A stretch of DNA of 64,000 nt from Micromonospora narathiwatensis (GTDB taxonomy: Bacteria > Actinomycetota > Actinomycetes > Mycobacteriales > Micromonosporaceae): positions 6,076,001-6,140,000 of the forward strand of contig NZ_LT594324.1 in the NCBI RefSeq assembly GCF_900089605.1. Reading direction: 5' to 3'. Position numbers and translations under genes: made by a program. Positions 1-8,139 of the stretch are shown one piece after another. Under the pieces are notes generated by a model. It did no database searches. It saw only the letters and a program-made list of their open reading frames with translations, and was not told where the DNA came from. Position 1 is the first letter of the stretch; each line of letters opens with the position of its first letter.

Positions 1-674
1 CCCGGCAGGACAAGAAGCACCGGGGCCGGGAGCCGATCTCGGCGCGGCTGGTGGCCGACCTGCTGAAGACCGCGGGTGCCAACCGGATCCTCACGGTCGA
101 CCTGCACACCGCGCAGATCCAGGGCTTCTTCGACGGCCCGGTGGACCACCTGTTCGCGATGGACGTGCTCGCCGAGTACGTGGAGCACAAGTACGCGGGC
201 CGTCCGATGACGGTGGTGGCGCCGGACTCGGGCCGGGTACGGGTGGCGGAGCGCTGGACGGACCGGCTGGGCGGTTGCCCGCTGGCCTTCATCCACAAGA
301 CCCGGGACCCGCTGAAGCCGAACCAGGTGGTGGCGAACCGGGTGGTCGGTGAGGTGGAGGGCCGGGTCTGCCTGATCGTCGACGACATGATCGACACCGG
401 TGGCACGATCACCAAGGCCGCCGACATCCTGAAGGATTCCGGTGCCGCGGAGATCCTGGTCGCGTCCACCCACGCGCTGCTGTCGGACCCGGCGACCGAG
501 CGGCTGAAGAACAGCCCGATCAGCGAGGTCGTGGTGACCAACACGCTGCCGCTGCCGCCCGAGAAGCAGCTCGACAAGCTCACCGTACTGTCGATCGCGC
601 CGCTGCTGGCCCGGGCGATCCGGGAGGTCTTCGACGACGGGTCGGTGACCACCCTCTTCGGTGGCCTGAGCTGA
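1..674 (+). CDS. prs: Ribose-phosphate pyrophosphokinase, 3' part (cut by window edge)
   Basis: Makes PRPP from ribose 5-phosphate and ATP in the cytoplasm, feeding purine, pyrimidine, histidine and tryptophan synthesis. The reading frame is open from base 3, so the 5' end lies outside the window. About 223 residues remain of a family that is normally about 320 long. The visible start RQDKKHRGREPIS is the conserved Prs loop. The PRPP-binding signature VDDMIDTGGT is at bases 378-407. The neighbours rplY and pth match the usual actinobacterial order. Confidence 0.96.
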   Translation, partial: RQDKKHRGREPISARLVADLLKTAGANRILTVDLHTAQIQGFFDGPVDHLFAMDVLAEYVEHKYAGRPMTVVAPDSGRVRVAERWTDRLGGCPLAFIHKTRDPLKPNQVVANRVVGEVEGRVCLIVDDMIDTGGTITKAADILKDSGAAEILVASTHALLSDPATERLKNSPISEVVVTNTLPLPPEKQLDKLTVLSIAPLLARAIREVFDDGSVTTLFGGLS

Positions 675-788
675 CTCTCCGCCGCCCGGCGGTCGTCGCG
701 GACGGCCGCCGGCGGTGCGGCGGTTGCCCTGCGGCCCCGTCGGAACGGTGATATGGGGGACTGCCGGAAAGCTCGGAATCGGCTCGGG

Positions 789-794
789 TAGACT
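789..794 (+). promoter_or_regulatory. Possible -10 element for rplY
   Basis: TAGACT fits the actinobacterial TANNNT -10 pattern and lies in the 296-bp gap between prs and rplY. No convincing -35 is seen. It would give a leader of about 175 nt. Confidence 0.3.
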
Positions 795-855
795 GGTGCG
801 GTTGCCACGGCGAGGGTGCCCTGCGGGCCGCTGAAGAAGCGCCGCACGGAGGCGC

Positions 856-893
856 CGTCATCGACGCGGTGCTCCGGGCAGTCGATCATGACG
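856..893 (+). other. Hairpin in the presumed rplY leader
   Basis: CGTCATCGAC (856-865) pairs with GTCGATCATGACG (881-893), a 10-bp stem with a one-base bulge and a 15-nt loop. It lies about 80 nt upstream of rplY, within the prs-rplY gap. The rest of that gap (675-970) holds no gene I can support. A role in control of the ribosomal protein is possible but not shown. Confidence 0.3.
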
Positions 894-970
894 CATGAGC
901 CCCCAGCGAGCCCCTCGCCCAGCACCGCCAGACGACAAGCCGCCAGCAGCGAAGCATCAGGAGTTTCCCC

Positions 971-1666
971 GTGTCCGAGGTAAAGATCAGCGCCGAGCCC
1001 CGTACCGAGTTCGGCAAGGGTGGTGCCCGTCGTACCCGCCGGGCCGGCAAGGTGCCCGCCGTGCTGTACGGCCACGGCGAGAAGCCCAAGCACATCGCGC
1101 TCCCGGCGCGTGAGTTCGCCGCCGCGATCCGCAAGGGCGGGGCGAACCAGCTCTTCGCGATCGAGGTCAGCGACGGCACCCAGGTGCTGGCGCTGCCGAA
1201 GGCGATCCAGCGTGACCCGATCAAGGACACCTTCGAGCACGTCGACCTGCTGCTGGTCCGCCGCGGCGAGAAGGTCACCGTCGAGGTTCCGGTCGAGCTG
1301 ACCGGCGAGGCCGCGCAGGACACCCTGATCGTGCACGACCACGACACCCTCTCGGTGACCGCCGACGCCACCAAGGTGCCGGACCACCTGGAGGCCTCGA
1401 TCGCGGGCGCCGAGCCGGGCGTCCAGGTCACCGCCGCTGACGTCCAGCTGCCGGCCGGTGTCGAGCTGGCCGCCGACCCGGAGCTGCCGGTCGCCACGGT
1501 GACCGCCGCCCCGACCGCCGAGCAGCTTGAGGCGACCCTCCCCGAGGTCGAGGAGGCCGCCGAGGAGGCCGAGGCGGAGGTCGGCGAGGAGACCGCCGAG
1601 GCGCCCGAGGGCGTGCCGGCCGCCGAGGCCGAGGAGGCCGCGGCCGAGGCGAAGACCGAGGCCTGA
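971..1666 (+). CDS. rplY: 50S ribosomal protein L25/general stress protein Ctc
   Basis: L25/CTC protein that binds 5S rRNA in the large subunit. It is the long form (231 residues). The N-terminal L25 domain covers about residues 5-95 (ISAEPRTEFGKGGARRTRRAGKVPAVLYG is cut short here; the RRAGKVPAVLYG block is diagnostic). A TL5-type C-terminal domain covers about 100-185, followed by a Glu/Ala-rich acidic tail typical of actinobacterial CTC. The GTG start at 971 has CAGGAG 7 nt upstream. A strong hairpin terminator follows at 1685-1717. Confidence 0.95.
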   Translation: MSEVKISAEPRTEFGKGGARRTRRAGKVPAVLYGHGEKPKHIALPAREFAAAIRKGGANQLFAIEVSDGTQVLALPKAIQRDPIKDTFEHVDLLLVRRGEKVTVEVPVELTGEAAQDTLIVHDHDTLSVTADATKVPDHLEASIAGAEPGVQVTAADVQLPAGVELAADPELPVATVTAAPTAEQLEATLPEVEEAAEEAEAEVGEETAEAPEGVPAAEAEEAAAEAKTEA

Positions 1667-1684
1667 TCGGTCCACTGGCTGTGC

Positions 1685-1717
1685 GACAGGCGTCCCCGGT
1701 TCCCGGGGGCGCCTGTC
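1685..1717 (+). terminator. Terminator after rplY
   Basis: GACAGGCG (1685-1692) pairs with CGCCTGTC (1710-1717). The stem continues inward as CCCCGG with CCGGGG, giving about 15 bp with a 3-nt loop. It lies 18 nt after the rplY stop. There is no long T-run, as is common in this GC range. Confidence 0.75.
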
Positions 1718-1754
1718 GGCGTATCGGGGACGGCCGCCGGGTGACGGCCCGCGC

Positions 1755-1846
1755 GACGGCTTCCGGCCGTGGCGCGGCGGCGGACGCGCCGGGCCGGGGT
1801 GGTCGGACGACGGCTTCGAGGGCGTGGCGCGGCGACGGACGCGCCG
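1755..1846. repeat. Two imperfect copies of a 37-bp sequence upstream of pth
   Basis: A unit starting GACGGCTTC and ending CGGACGCGCCG occurs at about 1755-1791 and again at about 1809-1846. The copies differ over five central bases, by one base at the end, and by a one-base length change. They sit in the 213-bp rplY-pth gap, which otherwise holds only the terminator. Confidence 0.5.
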
Positions 1847-1879
1847 AGCTGTCGTCGCAGGTGACGGAAGGGGCGAGGC

Positions 1880-2470
1880 GTGACGGACGAGGCGGGGCCG
1901 TGGCTGGTGGTCGGCCTGGGCAACCCCGGCCGGGAGTACGCGGGTAACCGGCACAACGTCGGCTTCATGGTGGCCGACCTGCTGGCCGGCCGGGTAGGGG
2001 CCAGGTTCGGGCGGCACAAGCGCGTGGTGGCGGAGGCCGCCGAGGGGCGGCTCGGGTTCGGCGGGCCGAAGCTGGTGCTGGTGAAGCCGCTGACGTACAT
2101 GAATCTTTCCGGCGGCCCGGTGGCCGGGCTGGCGCAGTTCCACAAGATCCCGCCGGCGCGGGTGATCGCCGTGCACGACGAGCTGGACATCCCGTACGGG
2201 CAGGTGCGGGTGAAGTGCGGCGGCGGCGAGGGCGGGCACAACGGTCTGCGCTCGATGTCGAAGTCGCTGGGCACGAAGGACTACGTGCGGGTGCGGTTCG
2301 GCGTCGGCCGGCCGCCGGGGCGGCAGGATCCGGCCGACTTCGTGCTGTCGGACTTCTCCTCGGTGGAGCGCAAGGAGTTGGAGTTCCTGGTCGACCGGGC
2401 GGCCGACGTGGTGGAGTCGGTGGTCACCCGCGGGGTGGAGCCGACGCAGAACCTGTACCACGGCGGGTGA
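1880..2470 (+). CDS. pth: Peptidyl-tRNA hydrolase
   Basis: Hydrolyses the ester bond of peptidyl-tRNA released from stalled ribosomes, recycling tRNA. At 196 residues it has family length. The signature GLGNPGREY (12-20) is followed by the catalytic His25 in NRHNVGF. Also visible are the PLTYMNLSG block with Asn75, Asp100 in HDELD, and GGHNGLRS with Asn121. The GTG start at 1880 follows GGAAGGGGCGAGG. It follows rplY, as is usual in actinobacteria. Confidence 0.97.
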   Translation: MTDEAGPWLVVGLGNPGREYAGNRHNVGFMVADLLAGRVGARFGRHKRVVAEAAEGRLGFGGPKLVLVKPLTYMNLSGGPVAGLAQFHKIPPARVIAVHDELDIPYGQVRVKCGGGEGGHNGLRSMSKSLGTKDYVRVRFGVGRPPGRQDPADFVLSDFSSVERKELEFLVDRAADVVESVVTRGVEPTQNLYHGG

Positions 2471-2570
2471 GTTCCGGGCGGGCCTGCCTGGTCCGGCGGG
2501 TACGGGCCGATAGTCTGCGCCTTTCCGCCGGCTGAACGGCCGGCTGACGGCGGACGACGGGAGCGGAACC

Positions 2571-3404
2571 ATGGGCAGTCCTCCGATGATCGACGGAGCG
2601 TTCGCCCGGTGGCTGGCGGCGCGGGCCGGGCAGGCGCTGATGAACCTGCGTGCGGAGATGGGCTTCGCGGACCCGGGGGCGTTGAAGTCGGCCGGGGACA
2701 AGGTCTCGCACGACCTGATCCGTACCGAGCTGGCGAGGTGGCGGCCGGCGGACGCGGTGCTGTCGGAGGAGGACGAGGGCTCCCGGCTGGCCTGGACCGC
2801 CGAGGTGAGTTCCGACGTGGTGTCCCGGCTGACCGCGGACCGGGTGTGGATCATCGATCCGCTGGACGGTACCCGGGAGTTCGCCGAGGACGGCCGGTCG
2901 GACTGGGCGGTGCACGTGGCGCTCTGGGCGCGGAGCGCGCCGACGCCGCACGGCCTGGTCGCGGGCGCGGTGGGGCTGCCGGCGCAGCACCGGGTGCTGG
3001 GCACCGACTACCCGCCGGCGTACCCCCCGATGACGTTGGAGGCGGCGACCTCGGGCGGCGCGCGGACCATCCGGTTGGCGGCGAGTCGTAGCCGTCCGCC
3101 GGTATTCCTGACCGATCTGGCAGCGGACGTCGGCGCTCATCTGGTGCCGATGGGCTCCGCGGGGGCGAAGATCGCCGCTGTGGTCACCGGTGAGGTCGAC
3201 GCGTACATCCACGCCGGCGGCCAGTACGAGTGGGACTCGGCCGCCCCGGTCGCTGTGGCGACGGCCACCGGACTGCACGCTTCCCGGATCGACGGTTCTG
3301 CGCTGAAATACAACGAGGCCGATCCCCGCCTGCCGGACCTGTTGGTCTGCCGGAAGGATCTCGCCAGCCGGTTGCTTGCAGCGTTGCAGCGGCATTCCGG
3401 GTAG
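2571..3404 (+). CDS. cysQ: 3'(2'),5'-bisphosphate nucleotidase (inositol monophosphatase family)
   Basis: Probably removes the 3'-phosphate of PAP/PAPS formed in sulfate assimilation. The 277 residues show the IMPase/FBPase fold signatures: SEEDEG (65-70), WIIDPLDGTREF (93-104) and the second metal motif WDSAAP near residue 222. Placement just upstream of cysDN favours CysQ over a true inositol monophosphatase, but substrate cannot be fixed from sequence. The ATG at 2571 follows GGGAG. Confidence 0.85.
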   Translation: MGSPPMIDGAFARWLAARAGQALMNLRAEMGFADPGALKSAGDKVSHDLIRTELARWRPADAVLSEEDEGSRLAWTAEVSSDVVSRLTADRVWIIDPLDGTREFAEDGRSDWAVHVALWARSAPTPHGLVAGAVGLPAQHRVLGTDYPPAYPPMTLEAATSGGARTIRLAASRSRPPVFLTDLAADVGAHLVPMGSAGAKIAAVVTGEVDAYIHAGGQYEWDSAAPVAVATATGLHASRIDGSALKYNEADPRLPDLLVCRKDLASRLLAALQRHSG

Positions 3405-3452
3405 CCTGAGCGTTCATCTTTACGACTCCGACCGGAAAGGTCTGGAATCCCG

Positions 3453-3488
3453 ATGTGCGGATCCGAGCGAAGCGAGTTCGTGTCATGA
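3453..3488 (+). CDS. Possible cysD leader peptide (uORF)
   Basis: An 11-codon frame ATG-TGC-GGA... encodes MCGSERSEFVS. Its TGA (3486-3488) overlaps the cysD ATG (3485-3487) in an ATGA arrangement. The second codon is Cys, and the frame could couple translation of cysD to ribosome passage. A TAGCCT -10-like box lies at 3402-3407. No good Shine-Dalgarno site precedes the uORF, so this is a suggestion only. Confidence 0.3.
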   Translation: MCGSERSEFVS

Positions 3489-4396
3489 CGTCCCCCGCCG
3501 CGTACCAGGTATCCCACCTCGACGCGCTGGAGGCGGAGAGCATCTTCGTGATGCGTGAGGTCGTCGCCGAGATGGAGCGTCCCGTGCTCCTCTTCTCCGG
3601 CGGCAAGGACTCGATCGTGATGCTCCGGCTGGCTCAGAAGGCGTTCGCCCCGGCCAACATCCCGTTCCCGGTGATGCACGTCGACACCGGGCACAACTTC
3701 CCCGAGGTCCTGGAATACCGGGACCAGCGGGTCGCCGAGCTGGGCCTGCAACTCATCGTGGCTAGCGTGCCGGAGGCCCTGGCCAAGGGCCTCGTGCGCG
3801 AGTCGGCGGACGGGATGCGCAACCGGATCCAGACGCCGGTGCTGCTCGACGCGGTGGAGAAGCACCGCTTCGACGCGCTCTTCGGCGGCGCCCGCCGGGA
3901 CGAGGAGAAGGCCCGGGCCAAGGAGCGGGTGTTCAGCTTCCGGGACGAGTTCGGCCAGTGGGACCCGAAGAACCAGCGCCCGGAACTGTGGGCGCTCTAC
4001 AACGGCCGGCACCACCCGGGCGAGTCGATCCGGGTCTTCCCGCTGTCCAACTGGACCGAGCTGGACGTCTGGCACTACATCGCCCGCGAGCGGATCCCGC
4101 TGCCGTCGATCTACTACGCGCACGAGCGTGAGGTGATCGAGCGCGACGGCATGCTGTACGCGGTCAACGAGTTCTTCCGGGCGCGTTCCGGTGAGCAGCC
4201 GGTCAAGGCCCAGGTGCGGTACCGGACGGTGGGCGACGCCTCCTGCACCGCGGCGGTCAGCTCGGAGGCCGACACCGTGGAGAAGGTGATCGAGGAGGTG
4301 GCCGCCACCCGGATCACCGAACGCGGCGCGACCCGCGGCGACGACCGGGTCAGCGAGGCCGCCATGGAGGACCGCAAGCGGGAGGGCTACTTCTGA
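3485..4396 (+). CDS. cysD: Sulfate adenylyltransferase subunit 2
   Basis: The ATP sulfurylase catalytic subunit makes adenosine 5'-phosphosulfate from sulfate and ATP, with GTP hydrolysis by CysN. The 303 residues show the PP-loop SGGKDS (38-43) in VLLFSGGKDSIVML and the typical C-terminus DRKREGYF. I chose ATG 3485 because homologues begin with Y.(V/L)SHLDALE close to the N-terminus. An in-frame GTG at 3455 would add ten arginine-rich residues. The stop overlaps the cysN start (TGATG). Confidence 0.95.
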   Translation: MTSPAAYQVSHLDALEAESIFVMREVVAEMERPVLLFSGGKDSIVMLRLAQKAFAPANIPFPVMHVDTGHNFPEVLEYRDQRVAELGLQLIVASVPEALAKGLVRESADGMRNRIQTPVLLDAVEKHRFDALFGGARRDEEKARAKERVFSFRDEFGQWDPKNQRPELWALYNGRHHPGESIRVFPLSNWTELDVWHYIARERIPLPSIYYAHEREVIERDGMLYAVNEFFRARSGEQPVKAQVRYRTVGDASCTAAVSSEADTVEKVIEEVAATRITERGATRGDDRVSEAAMEDRKREGYF

Positions 4397-5709
4397 TGAG
4401 CACCGAGACGCTGGCCACGGACGCCCGGGCTGCCGCCGGGCCGGAGTCCCGGCCGATGGATTTGCTGCGGTTCGCCACCGCCGGCAGCGTCGACGACGGC
4501 AAGTCGACCCTGATCGGCCGGCTGTTGTACGACACCAAGTCGCTCTTCACCGACCAGCTCGCCGCCGTCGAGGCGGTCAGCGCGGCCCGGGGCGACGAAT
4601 ACACCAACCTGGCGCTGCTCACCGACGGCCTGCGCGCCGAGCGGGAACAGGGCATCACCATCGACGTGGCGTACCGCTACTTCGCCACGCCGCGGCGGAA
4701 GTTCATCATCGCCGACACCCCCGGGCACATCCAGTACACCCGGAACATGGTCACCGGCGCGTCGACCGCCGACCTGGCGCTGATCCTGGTGGACGCGCGC
4801 AAGGGCCTGGTGGAGCAGTCCCGGCGGCACGCGTTCCTCTGCTCGTTGCTGCGGGTGCCGCACCTGGTTCTCTGTGTCAACAAGATGGACCTGGTCGACT
4901 GGTCGCAGGAGGTGTTCGAGCGGATCGCCGACGAGTTCACCGCGTTCGCCGCGAAGCTCGACGTGCCGGACCTGACCGTGGTGCCGATCTCCGCGCTCCG
5001 GGGCGACAACATCGTCGCCCGCTCGGAGCACATGCCCTGGTACGAAGGCCCGTCGCTGCTGCACCACCTGGAGCGGGTGCACATCGCCTCCGACCGCAAC
5101 CTGGTCGACGTGCGGTTCCCGGTGCAGTACGTGATCCGGCCGCAGTCCACCACGGTCACCGACTACCGGGGGTACGCGGGCCAGGTGGCCTCGGGCGTGC
5201 TCAAACCCGGCGACGAGGTGATGGTGCTGCCGTCCGGCTTCACGAGCCGGATCGCCTCGGTGGAGACGGCCGACGGTCCGGTCGACGAGGCGTTCCCGCC
5301 GATGTCGGTGACGGTCCGGCTGACCGACGAGATCGACATCTCGCGCGGCGACATGATCTGCCGGCCGAACAACTCCCCGGCGGTCGCGCAGGACATCGAG
5401 GCGATGGTCTGCTGGATGGACGAGACCCGTCCGCTCCAGGTCGGCGGCAAGTACGCCATCAAGCACACCACCCGTTCGGCGCGGGCGATCGTGCGCGGGC
5501 TGCACTATCGGCTGGACATCAACTCGCTGCACCGGGACGAGGCGGCCGGCGAGCTGAGGCTCAACGAGATCGGCCGGGTCCGGCTGCGCACCACCGTCCC
5601 GCTGCTCGCCGACGAGTACCGGCGCAACCGCACCACCGGCGGCTTCGTGATCATCGACGAGGCCACCAACCGTACGGTCGGCGCCGGCATGATCGTCGAA
5701 GCCGGCTGA
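4396..5709 (+). CDS. cysN: Sulfate adenylyltransferase subunit 1 (GTPase)
   Basis: EF-Tu-like GTPase partner of CysD that couples GTP hydrolysis to APS formation. P-loop GSVDDGKS is at 30-37, switch DTPGH at 107-111 and NKMD at 162-165, followed by elongation-factor beta-barrel domains. It is 437 residues with no C-terminal APS kinase domain, so it is a stand-alone CysN rather than a CysNC fusion. It shares one base with the cysD stop and is thus translationally coupled. Confidence 0.95.
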   Translation: MSTETLATDARAAAGPESRPMDLLRFATAGSVDDGKSTLIGRLLYDTKSLFTDQLAAVEAVSAARGDEYTNLALLTDGLRAEREQGITIDVAYRYFATPRRKFIIADTPGHIQYTRNMVTGASTADLALILVDARKGLVEQSRRHAFLCSLLRVPHLVLCVNKMDLVDWSQEVFERIADEFTAFAAKLDVPDLTVVPISALRGDNIVARSEHMPWYEGPSLLHHLERVHIASDRNLVDVRFPVQYVIRPQSTTVTDYRGYAGQVASGVLKPGDEVMVLPSGFTSRIASVETADGPVDEAFPPMSVTVRLTDEIDISRGDMICRPNNSPAVAQDIEAMVCWMDETRPLQVGGKYAIKHTTRSARAIVRGLHYRLDINSLHRDEAAGELRLNEIGRVRLRTTVPLLADEYRRNRTTGGFVIIDEATNRTVGAGMIVEAG

Positions 5710-5725
5710 CCCACCACGCTCCGCC

Positions 5726-5758
5726 AAGGCCCGTGCCGGGTTCCCCGGCGCGGGCCTT
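5726..5758. terminator. Bidirectional terminator between cysN and galK
   Basis: AAGGCCCGTGCCGGG pairs with CCCGGCGCGGGCCTT (15 bp, one G-U) around a very short loop, and T residues follow on the plus strand. It lies between convergent genes and can serve both. Confidence 0.8.
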
Positions 5759-5786
5759 TCGGCGCGGGCCCCGCGCGGCGCGCGGG

Positions 5787-6986
5787 TCAGCCGAGGCGGG
5801 CGGCTCCGTCGGCGGGGAGGACGGTCAGGGTGCCGGGGGCGGCGAAGCCGCGCTCGGCGTACGCGGTGGTGACGGCGTCGGCGACCGCCGGGGCGCGGTC
5901 GGCGTCGACCAGGGCGAGCACACAGCCGCCGAAGCCGCCGCCGGTCATCCGGGCGCCGTACGCCCCGGCGGCCAGGGCCGCGTCGACGGCGGTGTCCACC
6001 TCGGGCACGGTGATCTCGAAGTCGTCGCGCATCGAGGCGTGCGAGGCGGTCAGCAGGGGGCCGGTGTCGCGTACCCGGCCGGCGCGTAGCAGCTCGACGG
6101 CGTCGAGCACCCGCTGGTTCTCGGTGACCACGTGCCGGACCCGCCGTCGGGTCTCGCCGTCGGGCAGTTTCCCCAGCGCCGCGTCGAGCTCGGCGACGGT
6201 CACGTCGCGCAGGGCGGGCACGCCGAGGATCCGCGCCGCCTCCTCGCAGGACGCGCGGCGGGCGGCGTACTCGCCGTCGGCGTGCCGGTGCGGGGCGCGG
6301 CTGTCGACGACCAGCACGGCCAGCCCGGCGCTGTCCAGGTCGAACGGGATCTGCTCGACCTCCTCGCTGCGGCAGTCGAGGAAGAGGGCGTGCCCCGCCC
6401 GCCCACGGATCACCGCGGACTGGTCCATGATCCCGGTGGGCGCGCCGACGTAGCCGTTCTCGGCGCGTTGGGCGAGCCGGGGCCACCGGTCGGTGGGCAG
6501 GTCCAGCCCGCCCAGCTCGACCAGGGCGGCGAGCACCGCCGCCTCGACGGCCGCCGATGAGGAGAGCCCGGAGCCGACCGGCACGTCGGAGGCGACGGCC
6601 AGCCGGGCGCCGGGGACGGCCTGCCCGGCGGCGCGCAGCGACCAGACCACCCCGGCCACGTAGGCGGCCCAGCCGGTGACCCGACCGGGCTCGTCGACCT
6701 CGGCCGGGCCGAACTCGACCGGGTCGCTGGATAGCTCCGACCAGACCGTCCAGCGTTCGTCGTCCCGCGGTGCCGCGGCGACCACGGTACGCAGTGGCAG
6801 CGCGAAGGGCAGCACGAAGCCGTCGTTGTAGTCGGTGTGCTCGCCGATCAGGTTGACCCGGCCGGGAGCCGCCCAGCGGCCCGCCGGCTGCACGCCGTAC
6901 CGCTGCCGGAAGCCGGCGGTGGCGCGGGCCGCGACGTCGCCCGGCGTCGCGGTCGGCGTCGCGGTGGCCGCGGTCCGGCCGGTCAC
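5787..6986 (-). CDS. galK: Galactokinase
   Basis: Phosphorylates galactose to galactose 1-phosphate (Leloir pathway). It is a GHMO kinase of 399 residues with the galactokinase signature GEHTDYNDG (48-56), the ATP loop PVGSGLSSSAA (136-146) and the third motif MTGGGFGGC near the C-terminus. Its GTG start overlaps the galE stop by 4 nt (GTGA), so the two genes are co-translated. No galT is next to them in this window. Confidence 0.95.
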   Translation of the reverse strand: MTGRTAATATPTATPGDVAARATAGFRQRYGVQPAGRWAAPGRVNLIGEHTDYNDGFVLPFALPLRTVVAAAPRDDERWTVWSELSSDPVEFGPAEVDEPGRVTGWAAYVAGVVWSLRAAGQAVPGARLAVASDVPVGSGLSSSAAVEAAVLAALVELGGLDLPTDRWPRLAQRAENGYVGAPTGIMDQSAVIRGRAGHALFLDCRSEEVEQIPFDLDSAGLAVLVVDSRAPHRHADGEYAARRASCEEAARILGVPALRDVTVAELDAALGKLPDGETRRRVRHVVTENQRVLDAVELLRAGRVRDTGPLLTASHASMRDDFEITVPEVDTAVDAALAAGAYGARMTGGGFGGCVLALVDADRAPAVADAVTTAYAERGFAAPGTLTVLPADGAARLG

Positions 6987-7966
6987 CGTTGCCCCAGCAC
7001 GTGCTCGCGGTAGAAGGCCCAGGCGTCGCCGACCATGTCGTGCAGGGTGGGCTTCTCCGGCACCCAGCCCAGCTCCTTTCGGGCCAGCGCCGAGGAGGCG
7101 ACCAGCTCGGCCGGGTCGCCCTCGCGGCGGGGGGCCACCTCGACCGGTACGGGGTGGCCGGTGACCTCGCGGACCACCTCGATCACCTGCCGGTTGGTGA
7201 AGCCGTTGCCGTTGCCGAGGTTGTAGATCCGGTGCCGGCCGGGTGTCGCGGTGGTGAGCGCCAGCAGGTGCGCCCGGGCCAGGTCCGCGACGTGGATGTA
7301 GTCGCGGACGCAGGTGCCGTCGACGGTCGGGTAGTCGTCGCCGAAGAGTTGGAGCTTGTCGCGCCGGCCGGCCGCCACGTCGAGGGCGAGCGGGATGAGG
7401 TGGGTCTCCGGGTCGTGCCGTTCGCCGATGGCCCGCCCGTCGTGCAGGTACGCCCCGGCGACGTTGAAGTAGCGCAGCGAGACGGCCGCGAGGTCGTGCG
7501 CGATCGCCTCGGAGGTGAGCGCCATGTCGACGGCCAGCTTGGTCGCCCCGTAGGTGTTGGTGGGGGCCTTGACGGCGGTCTCCGGGATGGGCACCTCGGT
7601 GGGGTTGCCGTAGACGGCGGCGGTGGAGGAGAAGACCAGCCGGGGCACCCGGGCGGCGCGTACCGCGTCGAGCAGGGCGAGTGAGCCGACGGTGTTGTTC
7701 TGCCAGTAGAGCTCCGGCTTGACCATCGACTCGCCGGCGGCGATCAGCGCGGCGAAGTGCAGCACGCCGTCGAAGCCGGCGTCGGGGGTGAGGACGCGGG
7801 CGGCCTCGTGCACCGGCAGGTCGACGTGGGTCGCCTCGGGGGCGAGGGCCGCGCGGTGGCCGGTGCGCAGGTCGTCCAGGACAATCACCTCGTGGCCGTG
7901 GTCCAGCAGCATCCGGGTCACCACGCTGCCGATGTAGCCGGCGCCGCCGGTGACGAGCAGTCTCAC
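6983..7966 (-). CDS. galE: UDP-glucose 4-epimerase
   Basis: Interconverts UDP-galactose and UDP-glucose. Extended SDR of 327 residues with the Rossmann motif GGAGYIG (7-13), catalytic Ser in FSSTAAVYG (112-120) and YGATK (139-143). The GTG start at 7966 has a full AGGAGG (complement of 7975-7980) with 8-nt spacing. It is the first gene of the galE-galK operon. Confidence 0.94.
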   Translation of the reverse strand: MRLLVTGGAGYIGSVVTRMLLDHGHEVIVLDDLRTGHRAALAPEATHVDLPVHEAARVLTPDAGFDGVLHFAALIAAGESMVKPELYWQNNTVGSLALLDAVRAARVPRLVFSSTAAVYGNPTEVPIPETAVKAPTNTYGATKLAVDMALTSEAIAHDLAAVSLRYFNVAGAYLHDGRAIGERHDPETHLIPLALDVAAGRRDKLQLFGDDYPTVDGTCVRDYIHVADLARAHLLALTTATPGRHRIYNLGNGNGFTNRQVIEVVREVTGHPVPVEVAPRREGDPAELVASSALARKELGWVPEKPTLHDMVGDAWAFYREHVLGQR

Positions 7967-8127
7967 GTCGGATTCCTCCTGCCTGGCCGCGTCCTGCGGC
8001 GGCCGTCCGTGATCACCCTACGGCCGCCGGCTGTGCCGCGGCTGGCCATGACCCTCGGCGATTCAATCACGATCCATCATGACCGAACAGATGCGAACAT
8101 GGGCCGGAGCGCTCGGCGTCCGCTGTC

Positions 8128-8133
8128 TACCAT
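8128..8133 (+). promoter_or_regulatory. -10 element for the CBS/CorC gene, leaderless start
   Basis: TACCAT lies six bases before the ATG at 8140, and no Shine-Dalgarno sequence is present. Transcription would begin at or next to the start codon. Confidence 0.5.
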
Positions 8134-8139
8134 CCATTC

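Noticed and set aside
4396..5709. CysN-CysC fusion
   Set aside because: Protein ends at 437 residues after the elongation-factor domains; no APS kinase P-loop follows.
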